Positions 1 through 5,740 of a DNA stretch of 7,819 nt are shown here, in pieces. The notes beneath the pieces are model-generated. The model saw only the letters and a program-made list of their open reading frames with translations. It ran no database searches and was not told the DNA's origin. The first letter of the stretch is position 1; every line of letters starts with the position of its first letter. The stretch comes from an uncultured Bacteroidota bacterium (GTDB taxonomy: Bacteria; Bacteroidota; Bacteroidia; Chitinophagales; Chitinophagaceae). The position numbers were made by a program, and so were the translations under genes. The stretch is taken from assembly GCA_903933995.1 (NCBI GenBank), contig CAIZMD010000697.1, forward strand, positions 1 to 7,819. Direction: 5' to 3'.

Positions 1-501
1 ACTTTGCCTCCTAGAGTATTGTTGTTTACAGCCATTCCATTGACCTTATTTTATTTTTTATTTGTATTTAGAACAAAACTATTTTGGAATATATTAGAAC
101 AGGTCACATTATCTCAATTGGTTCGCATACATATTTTTAGGTTGGTTGGAGTATTTTTCATTCTTGGTTGGGCCTACATCATCTTACCCAAAAATTTTGC
201 GTTCGTTAGTGGAATAGGAGACATTTTTGCAGCAATAACCGCCATTTTTGTTGCGATACTCATTGACAAAAAAGCCAAAAATTACAAGAAAATCACACTG
301 GTCTGGAATATTATTGGTTTTTGGGATATAGTCATTGTTATTGTCAGTGCTTTTTATATTACTAAACAAGCAATTGAAACCAATACTCTTGGTGTTTTAG
401 AAATGGCAAAATTTCCTTTCTGTTTTATCCCAGCGTTTGCGCCAGCAACAATTATTTTCTTGCACATCTGTATTTTCAAAAAATTGAAAATGGATAAATA
501 A
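1..501 (+). CDS. Multi-pass inner-membrane protein of unknown function, 5' end missing
   Basis: The reading frame is open from the first base, so the real start almost certainly lies upstream. The TTG at position 4 has no special support. The visible 166 residues form about five hydrophobic segments; counting from the TTG codon these are roughly residues 6-22, 42-61, 66-87, 97-119 and 138-157. The second is preceded by the basic, His-containing stretch RIHIFR, and a GIGDI motif opens the third. This layout (an R-x-H-x-x-R segment, then a Gly-Asp motif within a helix) resembles unnamed membrane proteins I have seen in Chitinophagaceae, but I cannot give a family name. No catalytic motif is visible. 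The C-terminus is basic (FKKLKMDK), as expected for a cytoplasmic tail. Its last codons overlap the open frame of the beta-barrel remnant at 488-640. Function unknown. Confidence 0.75.
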   Translation, partial: TLPPRVLLFTAIPLTLFYFLFVFRTKLFWNILEQVTLSQLVRIHIFRLVGVFFILGWAYIILPKNFAFVSGIGDIFAAITAIFVAILIDKKAKNYKKITLVWNIIGFWDIVIVIVSAFYITKQAIETNTLGVLEMAKFPFCFIPAFAPATIIFLHICIFKKLKMDK

Positions 502-640
502 CCTTGGATATAGAATTTCAACAGGAATTGAATTTGACCTTTCTAAAAAATGGTTAACCGGATTTAGACTGGATTTCTCCAACAACAACCAAGCAGAGAT
601 TAATACCCATGCTGGTTTGAAATTGGGGTGTAGATTCTAA
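488..640 (+). pseudogene. C-terminal remnant of an outer-membrane beta-barrel protein
   Basis: This frame opens after a TGA at 485-487 and ends at TAA 638-640. It has no ATG, GTG or TTG start. From about 503 it translates to an alternating polar/hydrophobic, Gly-rich sequence: LGYRISTGIEFDL, then WLTGFRLDFS, then INTHAGLKLGCRF before the stop. Three short amphipathic strands separated by turns (SKK, NNNQ) and a terminal Arg-Phe are typical of the last strands and the C-terminal aromatic signal of outer-membrane beta-barrel proteins. The missing N-terminal part, and the overlap with the end of an unrelated inner-membrane gene, suggest a leftover from a deletion or insertion that removed the rest of the gene. 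It could instead be chance coding-like sequence, but the strand pattern running exactly to a stop argues against that. It is unlikely to be expressed as a functional protein. Confidence 0.55.
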
Positions 641-823
641 ATATAGAAGAAATTAATTCTAAGCCATATATGCTAATAGGTTTTTATATCGCGCCAGCAA
701 ATAAGCTAATACACCGATTATCTCCCTAATCCCAACCTAAAATGGTCTATTTTACCATAGAAATAAAGTTCGTAGCCATTTAAAATATTGGAACTTATCT
801 TCAAAGCACTAAATAATAGCATT
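641..823 (+). other. Intergenic stretch before the DUF4395 gene, no gene seen
   Basis: Together with the remnant at 488-640, this makes about 320 bases without an intact gene. I see only weak structure: a 5-bp inverted repeat ATGGT/ACCAT at 742-746 and 754-758 with a 7-nt spacer, and two copies of GCTAATA at 672-678 and 705-711. The promoter of the following gene presumably lies here, but no clear match to the Bacteroidota TAnnTTTG element was found. Confidence 0.5.
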
Positions 824-1486
824 ATGGCTAAGCTGATTGGCTTTGGAGAAGAAGTTGCTGGATACAAGATCCTGGTCTTGAACGAAAGAGAAATAAGGGC
901 AGCAGCGGGCATCATGTTCTTGGCAACATTTCTTTCCTTGATGTTCATTGTCTTTGAAGGGAATTTTGTGCCCATTAAATATGTGATCTCCATTTTTCTG
1001 GTAGATTTTAGCATTCGTGTCTTTGTTAATCCTAAATATTCACCTGTTTTAATCCTGGGTCGTTTTTTTGTGAGCAATCAAAACCCAGAATATGTTGGTG
1101 CCATTCAAAAAAAGTATGCCTGGGTAACTGGTTTAATCTTATCCGCCACCATGTTTGTTTTAATGGTACTAATGAACACCTACAGTATTATTACTGGTAT
1201 TGTTTGTTTGATCTGTTTGATATTAATGTTTTTTGAAACAGCTTTTGGTATTTGCTTGGGTTGTAAATTGTATAAAATCTTTAAAAAAGAAGAAGCACAA
1301 TATTGTCCTGGAGAAATTTGTGATCTTAAACAGAAACAGCAGATTCAAAAGATTTCTCTGATTCAGTTTTTGGTAGTAATATTATTTACCAGTTTGGTAA
1401 TCCTAATTTCCTACAATTTTATGGAAAAGCTACAAGCAAAACCTGAAGACCTTTTTAAAATGGCTTCAATAGAGAAAGCTAAGTAA
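824..1486 (+). CDS. DUF4395 family integral membrane protein
   Basis: This 220-residue membrane protein matches the DUF4395 pattern. It opens with NEREIRAAAGIMF at residues 20-32 (the family's conserved N-E-R-x-x-R-A-A-A-G start). It then has the DFSIRVFVNPKYSP segment at 61-74 (conserved D-F-x-x-R-V-F and Y-S-P). Next is a C-x-x-C pair, C144 and C147, in FGICLGCKLY just after a helix, and then a second pair, C161 and C166, in YCPGEIC. Hydrophobic segments lie near 27-46, 50-66, 102-122, 124-143 and 179-197. The cysteines are the family's most suggestive feature and could form a redox disulfide or a metal site. Family members are often seen near sulfur-transfer genes such as rhodaneses, but none is present here. 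I chose the ATG at 824 because MAKLIGFGEEVAGYKILVLNE is the usual family N-terminus. An in-frame TTG at 788 would add 12 residues. The biochemical role of the family is not established. Confidence 0.85.
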   Translation: MAKLIGFGEEVAGYKILVLNEREIRAAAGIMFLATFLSLMFIVFEGNFVPIKYVISIFLVDFSIRVFVNPKYSPVLILGRFFVSNQNPEYVGAIQKKYAWVTGLILSATMFVLMVLMNTYSIITGIVCLICLILMFFETAFGICLGCKLYKIFKKEEAQYCPGEICDLKQKQQIQKISLIQFLVVILFTSLVILISYNFMEKLQAKPEDLFKMASIEKAK

Positions 1487-1502
1487 GCCAATATCCGTTT
1501 TC

Positions 1503-1542
1503 CTAATTGGTTATCTAAATATTATTTTTAAAAACCGGTTAG
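1503..1542 (+). terminator. Candidate stem-loop terminator after the DUF4395 gene
   Basis: CTAATTGGTT (1503-1512) pairs over all 10 positions with AACCGGTTAG (1533-1542) if two G-U pairs are allowed. The 20-nt loop is AT-rich and can pair weakly inside itself (TAAA 1516-1519 with TTTA 1527-1530). Because of the G-U pairs the structure is better as RNA on the + strand than as a DNA palindrome. A short T-rich stretch (TTATTTT) follows at 1544-1550. It lies 17 bases after the stop codon. The long loop and the weak T tract keep confidence moderate; it could also be a leader structure of the regulator gene. Confidence 0.4.
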
Positions 1543-1584
1543 CTTATTTTCAGCTATGTAGAGCCCTAAACTTTAATAAGTACT

Positions 1585-2160
1585 ATGTCCAAACTTAAAA
1601 TATTAAGGGAGCAAAAAAACATAACACAAGAGGAATTGTCTGAAAGATCAGGTGTTTCTGTTAGGACAATACAGCGAATTGAGGCTGGTTCAGATCCCAA
1701 GTGTTATACACTAAGAATACTGTCTCAAACCCTTGGAATTCAGGAATTGGAATTAATTGGTCAAAGACATTCAGTAGATGATAATGAGGGTATAACAAAT
1801 TCATCAAAACTTTTGGATGATAACCTTATTGCCAAGAACAACATATATAAGTTAATTAATTTCTCTGCAATCCCATTTATAGTGCTACCTCCCTTGAATA
1901 TTTTAGTCCCTTTTTTTTTAACGAAGCATAATAAAGCATCAGATTCAATTACCAAACAAATAGTAACCCTGCAACTATTGTGGACCATTGGTTCAGTTAT
2001 CGTGTTCATGCTTTGGGTGTTAATGAAGCTAGCTAATAGCCTCAATATTTGGGTTTTGACTTTATTGGTTTTGGTGAATTTGATAATTACTATTAGAAAT
2101 GCTATTGAAATAGATAAAAATAATAATTTATATTATAAGTTGAAATTCAGTCTTATATAA
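1585..2160 (+). CDS. XRE-family transcriptional regulator fused to a three-helix membrane domain
   Basis: Residues 2-58 are a Cro/C1-type helix-turn-helix: KLKILREQKNITQEELSE for helices 1-2, then SGVSVRTIQRIEAG with the recognition helix around residues 25-33, then a Leu-rich stretch closing the fold (TLRILSQTLGI). After a polar linker (about 60-88) come three hydrophobic segments at roughly 90-112, 129-150 and 153-172. The first contains IPFIVLPPLNILVPF and is followed by a charged loop and the QIVTLQ segment, resembling the DUF4870/Tic20-like membrane module often attached to XRE domains in Bacteroidota. The product is therefore probably a DNA-binding protein held at the inner membrane. 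Its ligand and targets are unknown. The gene is separated by a hairpin from the gene upstream and by 86 bp with repeats from the beta-lactamase-fold gene downstream, a plausible but unproven target. Start ATG 1585 sits directly before the HTH, as usual for the family. Confidence 0.9.
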   Translation: MSKLKILREQKNITQEELSERSGVSVRTIQRIEAGSDPKCYTLRILSQTLGIQELELIGQRHSVDDNEGITNSSKLLDDNLIAKNNIYKLINFSAIPFIVLPPLNILVPFFLTKHNKASDSITKQIVTLQLLWTIGSVIVFMLWVLMKLANSLNIWVLTLLVLVNLIITIRNAIEIDKNNNLYYKLKFSLI

Positions 2161-2162
2161 TT

Positions 2163-2195
2163 TTGTCAGGCACTTGTCGGGTTATTGGCGGGTTA
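2163..2195 (+). repeat. Three imperfect 11-bp direct repeats, candidate operator
   Basis: Three consecutive 11-mers read TTGTCAGGCAC (2163), TTGTCGGGTTA (2174) and TTGGCGGGTTA (2185). The second and third differ at one position. The first shares TTGTC and the GG with the others. A period of 11 bp puts each copy on about the same face of the helix, as expected for a regulator binding in tandem. The array starts just after the regulator's stop codon and ends about 50 bases before the start of the next gene. It is also unusually GC-rich for this AT-rich gap. Confidence 0.45.
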
Positions 2196-2198
2196 TAA

Positions 2199-2231
2199 TT
2201 GCTGCGCAAATAGTTGGAGTTTTCATCTTTG
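2199..2231 (+). promoter_or_regulatory. Candidate promoter region of the beta-lactamase-fold gene
   Basis: CATCTTTG at 2224-2231 differs from the Bacteroidota -7 element TAnnTTTG at one position. A TTG at 2199-2201 lies 22 bp upstream, within the accepted spacing range. That TTG is the left half of a small palindrome, TTGC-TGC-GCAA (2199-2209), which could serve as an operator. The predicted transcript would start only a few bases before the ATG at 2247. The match is weak and unproven. Confidence 0.3.
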
Positions 2232-2246
2232 CCATAAATCTACATT

Positions 2247-3740
2247 ATGGTAAAAGGCTTTTGTTTAAGTGTTGTTTTGGGCTTCTTTTTTATGTTTACA
2301 GTAAAGGCTCAGGATGCAAAGAATACCCATTTATATAGAACCTTATTTTCAAAGGACAGTCTGTTATTTAATATAGGATTTAATCAATGTCAAATTGAGC
2401 CATTTGAGAACCTGATCAGTGACAATTTTGAGTTTTATCACGATCAAGCAGGGCTAACCAAAACCAAAGTTGATTTTATTCTAGGCATTAAAAATGGACT
2501 GTGTAAACAAAACTACCAACCCTTAAGAATATTAGATGAAGGTCAAATGGAAGTCTATCCATTGTATAATAATGGAGCACTGTATGGCGCAATTCAAACT
2601 GGAACACATAGGTTTTATGCTAAAGAGGGTCTTTTAGCGCCATATCTTACAAGTACAGCAAAGTTTACCCATGTTTGGATAATTGAAAATCAGGAATGGA
2701 AATTGGTAAAGGGACTTAGTTATGATCATAAGGATCTAGCCAAACCCTTTAATGATTCAATACTTTTTAAGGATAAGCTAGAAACAGAAAGATGGTTAGC
2801 ATCTAAACAAATACCAGCGCTAGGAATCGGTTTTATTAATCATGGCAAAATTGAACAATTATCCGTATTTGGGAACTTAGAGACTAATAAATCTGCTCCT
2901 TTAAATACCATCTGGAATGTGGCATCACTTACAAAGCCAATTACTGCATTGGTAGTTTTAAAATTGGTTAACGCCGGTAAATGGAATTTAGATGAACCCC
3001 TCTATCATTTCTATACAGACCCAGATCTAGCCAAAGACAGTAATGTTAAAAAGCTTACTACTAGATTAGTATTAAGTCACCAAACAGGACTTCCAAATTG
3101 GAGGGGTGGTGAACCTGATGGTAAATTAACTTTTGAATTTGAGCCTGGCACAAAATACCAATATTCAGGTGAAGGTTATGAATACTTGCGTAAAGCTTTG
3201 GAAAAGAAGTTTAAAAAATCGCTTGCAAATTTGGCCAGTAAATTGATATTTATTCCCCTTAAAATGAATGATACCAAGTTTGTTTGGGATAAATTATTGG
3301 ATAGTTCCAGATTTGCAAAATGGCATACCAAAACGGGAGGTCAATATTTAACTGAAAAAAATACTACAGTTAATGCAGCAGATAACCTATTAACCACAGT
3401 AGCCGATTATACCCAGTTTTTGCTGCATATTTTAAATGGTGCTGGATTGTCTGAATCTTTGTATAAAGAAATGATGGCAGAACAAGTTAGAATTAATAAA
3501 TACAAACATTTTGGTTTGGGTTGGTGGATAGATGAAAACATTAATCCAAATAAAGACTTTGCACTAATACACGGTGGAGACGATAAAGGTGTGCATACAA
3601 TTGTGTTTATTGTTCCATCATCCAAAAAAGCCTTATTAATATTCACAAACAGCGATAATGGTACAGATGCTTTTATGGATATTTTACTTAAATATTTAAA
3701 GGAAGATGGGGACGGTATTTTGAATATTGAGATGAAATAA
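2247..3740 (+). CDS. Exported serine hydrolase: DUF4440 (NTF2-like) domain joined to a class C beta-lactamase-fold domain
   Basis: Residues 1-21 form a signal peptide ending FTVKA before Gln22. Residues about 30-162 match the NTF2-like DUF4440 domain known in Bacteroidota: SDNFEFYHDQ at 58-67, VYPLYNNGALYGAIQTGTH at 103-121, and KFTHVWI...WKLVKGLSYDH ending at 161. Residues about 180-485 are a beta-lactamase class C/esterase fold (Pfam Beta-lactamase). The nucleophile motif S-x-x-K is S227-L-T-K230 in NVASLTKP; the Tyr of the Y-x-N-like motif is Y306 in YQYSGEGY; LSHQTGLPNW lies at 276-285; and the third motif is H442-G-G in place of K-T-G. H-x-G is usual in esterase and peptidase members rather than true AmpC enzymes. 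Likely roles are a periplasmic esterase, D-aminopeptidase-like or peptidoglycan-related enzyme; beta-lactam hydrolysis is possible but unsupported. At 497 residues it is longer than single-domain members because of the fused domain. Confidence 0.9.
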   Translation: MVKGFCLSVVLGFFFMFTVKAQDAKNTHLYRTLFSKDSLLFNIGFNQCQIEPFENLISDNFEFYHDQAGLTKTKVDFILGIKNGLCKQNYQPLRILDEGQMEVYPLYNNGALYGAIQTGTHRFYAKEGLLAPYLTSTAKFTHVWIIENQEWKLVKGLSYDHKDLAKPFNDSILFKDKLETERWLASKQIPALGIGFINHGKIEQLSVFGNLETNKSAPLNTIWNVASLTKPITALVVLKLVNAGKWNLDEPLYHFYTDPDLAKDSNVKKLTTRLVLSHQTGLPNWRGGEPDGKLTFEFEPGTKYQYSGEGYEYLRKALEKKFKKSLANLASKLIFIPLKMNDTKFVWDKLLDSSRFAKWHTKTGGQYLTEKNTTVNAADNLLTTVADYTQFLLHILNGAGLSESLYKEMMAEQVRINKYKHFGLGWWIDENINPNKDFALIHGGDDKGVHTIVFIVPSSKKALLIFTNSDNGTDAFMDILLKYLKEDGDGILNIEMK

Positions 3741-3746
3741 TATTGT

Positions 3747-3773
3747 ATTTGCAAGTTTTGCAACTTCACAAAT
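3747..3773 (+). terminator. Imperfect hairpin after the beta-lactamase-fold gene
   Basis: ATTTG (3747-3751) pairs with CAAAT (3769-3773) and AAGTT (3753-3757) pairs with AACTT (3762-3766) around a TTGC loop, leaving a C/CA internal bulge. It begins 7 bases after the stop codon. No T tract follows, so it would be a weak terminator; it may instead protect the 3' end or be chance in AT-rich sequence. Confidence 0.3.
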
Positions 3774-3830
3774 GAGCATGAAGATTTTGCATATTCATCA
3801 ATTATAACTATTAAAGTAGAACGAATTGTG

Positions 3831-3838
3831 TAAATTAG
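3831..3838 (+). promoter_or_regulatory. Candidate -7 promoter element before the S15/CocE-type hydrolase gene
   Basis: TAAATTAG differs at one position from the Bacteroidota TAnnTTTG element and lies 18 bp before the start codon at 3857. Upstream, only a TTA at 3811-3813 stands at the right distance in place of the TTG -33 element. The match is weak, but the 116-bp gap and the hairpin after the previous gene make a separate promoter here plausible. Confidence 0.25.
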
Positions 3839-3856
3839 AACCCTCAATATCATTAC

Positions 3857-5719
3857 ATGAAAAGAGGACTCTTTATCTTATTGCTTGCACCAATCTTTGC
3901 TTTTGCCCAAATAGCTGACTCTGCCTGGGTAGTCAATAACTATACTAAGAAGGAATACTTAATTCCCATGCGAGATGGAATTAAATTATTTACCACCGTC
4001 TATGCACCAAAGAATAATGCGGAGAAGCATCCCATTATTCTCACTAGAACACCCTATTCCTGTGCGCCTTATGGAGAGAATATTTTCACCAAAATTTGGA
4101 ATGGCCCACGTAAAGCTTTCTTTCAGGAAGGTTATATCTACGTGATCCAAGACGTAAGAGGCCGTTGGATGAGTGAGGGCAAGTTTGAAGATATTAGACC
4201 CTTTAACCCCAATAAAAAAGGCAATGAAACAGACGAAGCCACTGACAGCTATGACGCCATTGACTGGTTGGTTAAAAATATTCCTAATAACAATGGTAAC
4301 CTAGGTGTTTTTGGAACCTCCTATCCAGGATTCTATGCCACACTGGCTGCGCATAGCAATCACCCTGCTTTAAAAGCAGTAAGCCCTCAAGCACCGGTAA
4401 CCGAATGGTTCTTGGGTGATGACTTTCACCATAACGGAGCCTTTATGCTAGCAGATGGTTTTGCCTTTTACTCCGGTTTTGGTAAGCCTAGACCCAAGCC
4501 TACCACGGTTGGGCCAACTGGTTTCAAGTTTCCCATGGAAGACAATTTTGAGTTCTATTTAAAAACAGGTGCGGTTTCTAATTTCACTAAATTAATGGGC
4601 GATAGCATTCAGTTCTGGAAAGACCTGATGGCGCATCCCAACTATGATCAATTTTGGCAGGATCGTAATGCACGCAAAAACGTATCTGTGATCAGCCCAA
4701 ATATCGCCACGCTAATTGTTGGTGGGTTATTTGATGCAGAAGATTGTTATGGCGCTTGGAACTTGTACAAAGCCATTGAAACCAAAGCCAAGAACAACAA
4801 TAAAATTGTCATGGGGCCATGGCACCATGGACAGTGGGGACAGAACGATGGTTCCAAACTAGGTAATGTACAGTGGGGTTCTAATACCAGCGAATGGTAT
4901 GGTAAAAATATAGAGCTCCCTTTCTTCAATTACTGTTTAAAAAACAAGGGTAGCATTGATCAAATTAAGGAAGCCAATATCTTCTTTAGTGGTGCCAATG
5001 AATGGAGGCAGTTTGCTAAATGGCCTATTGATAATTTACAAACGGAAAAATGGGCCTTGGGTAAGAACGGGACTTTTGCAAAAGCAGCGGCTAATAAAAG
5101 TCTAAGCAGCTTTGACCAATACGTGAGTGATCCAGCCAAACCTGTAGCCTATATCTCAGACGTATACCTCATGAAGTCTAAGCCCAATAGGCATTACAGG
5201 GAATACATGAATGATGACCAGCGTTTTGCTGCCCGTAGAACAGATGTATTGGTGTATCAAACTCCCGTGTTGGAAAATGACTTAACACTGGCTGGGCCGA
5301 TAGTCGCCGACCTAATGGTGGCCCTATCAGGTACAGATGCGGATTTTGTAGTGAAGTTAGTAGACGTATTTCCAGACGATTTTCAATATGAATCAGGATC
5401 CAACTATTTAATGGGTGGCTATCAAATGCTGGTAAGAGGTGAAATCATGAGAGGCAAGTATCGCAATAGCTTTGAAAAACCAGTTCCCTTTGAAGTAAAC
5501 AAACCCACTAAAGTAAAATTTGAATTACCCGATGTGGCACACACTTTTAAAAAAGGTCATAGAATGATGATTCAAATTCAAAGTAGCTGGTTTCCCATTG
5601 TAGACCGCAACCCGCAACAGTTTATGAATATCTATGAGGCAAAGAACGAAGACTTTAAAAAAGCCACCATTAAGATCTTCCACAATGCTTCTACTATTTC
5701 ATTGCCGATATTGAAATAA
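3857..5719 (+). CDS. Exported CocE/NonD (S15) hydrolase resembling alpha-amino-acid ester hydrolase
   Basis: This 620-residue protein has a signal peptide (residues 1-17, ending IFAFA before Gln18). An alpha/beta-hydrolase domain follows: MRDGIKLFTTVYAP at 38-51, RTPYS at 64-68 with the likely oxyanion Tyr67, and QDVRGRWMSEG at 98-108. The nucleophile elbow is GTSYPG with Ser155, the catalytic Asp is probably D293 in LFDAEDCYG, and the His is probably H324 in GPWHHG. A C-terminal jelly-roll domain of the X-Pro dipeptidyl-peptidase C-domain type spans roughly 400-610. In alpha-amino-acid ester hydrolases a carboxylate cluster binds the substrate's amino group. Here E295 and D296 in D-A-E-D, together with D188/D189 in GDDFHHNGAF, fit that cluster, and the overall length matches. 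Such enzymes cleave or transfer alpha-amino acyl groups of esters and of beta-lactams such as ampicillin or cephalexin; the natural substrate is unknown. The VOC gene follows after 21 bp, probably in one transcript. Confidence 0.9.
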   Translation: MKRGLFILLLAPIFAFAQIADSAWVVNNYTKKEYLIPMRDGIKLFTTVYAPKNNAEKHPIILTRTPYSCAPYGENIFTKIWNGPRKAFFQEGYIYVIQDVRGRWMSEGKFEDIRPFNPNKKGNETDEATDSYDAIDWLVKNIPNNNGNLGVFGTSYPGFYATLAAHSNHPALKAVSPQAPVTEWFLGDDFHHNGAFMLADGFAFYSGFGKPRPKPTTVGPTGFKFPMEDNFEFYLKTGAVSNFTKLMGDSIQFWKDLMAHPNYDQFWQDRNARKNVSVISPNIATLIVGGLFDAEDCYGAWNLYKAIETKAKNNNKIVMGPWHHGQWGQNDGSKLGNVQWGSNTSEWYGKNIELPFFNYCLKNKGSIDQIKEANIFFSGANEWRQFAKWPIDNLQTEKWALGKNGTFAKAAANKSLSSFDQYVSDPAKPVAYISDVYLMKSKPNRHYREYMNDDQRFAARRTDVLVYQTPVLENDLTLAGPIVADLMVALSGTDADFVVKLVDVFPDDFQYESGSNYLMGGYQMLVRGEIMRGKYRNSFEKPVPFEVNKPTKVKFELPDVAHTFKKGHRMMIQIQSSWFPIVDRNPQQFMNIYEAKNEDFKKATIKIFHNASTISLPILK

Positions 5720-5740
5720 TTCTAACAGCAACAGACATTC

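Noticed and set aside
4..501. TTG at position 4 as the real start of the first gene
   Set aside because: The frame is open to the window edge, the window begins inside a hydrophobic protein, and TTG starts are rare in this phylum, so the gene is treated as 5'-truncated.
488..640. The beta-barrel fragment as a frameshifted C-terminus of the first gene
   Set aside because: The upstream protein is a helical inner-membrane protein with a natural basic C-terminus and stop; its fold class does not match beta strands.
670..729. Short ATG-initiated frame of 19 codons in the gap before the DUF4395 gene
   Set aside because: It is too short, has no recognisable composition or start context, and such frames are expected by chance.
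742..758. ATGGT/ACCAT inverted repeat as an operator or terminator
   Set aside because: A 5-bp stem with a 7-nt spacer is common by chance in AT-rich DNA and nothing around it adds support.
788..823. Extended TTG start for the DUF4395 gene
   Set aside because: The ATG at 824 gives the standard family N-terminus directly before the conserved NERE motif; the 12 extra residues have no recognisable family counterpart.
718..1077. Reverse-strand frame of 119 codons opposite the DUF4395 gene
   Set aside because: It lies opposite a well-supported family member and has no coding-like features. The other reverse frames (184-369, 397-588, 1761-2045, 3407-3853, 4747-4929, 6415-6834) were rejected for the same reason.
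3778..3798. ATGAA/TTCAT inverted repeat after the beta-lactamase-fold gene
   Set aside because: The short stem is AT-rich with an 11-nt spacer, no tail and no neighbouring signal.
2247..5719. A dedicated beta-lactam resistance cassette
   Set aside because: The first enzyme has HGG rather than KTG and a fused domain, and both families have many non-antibiotic substrates. Family resemblance alone does not support resistance.
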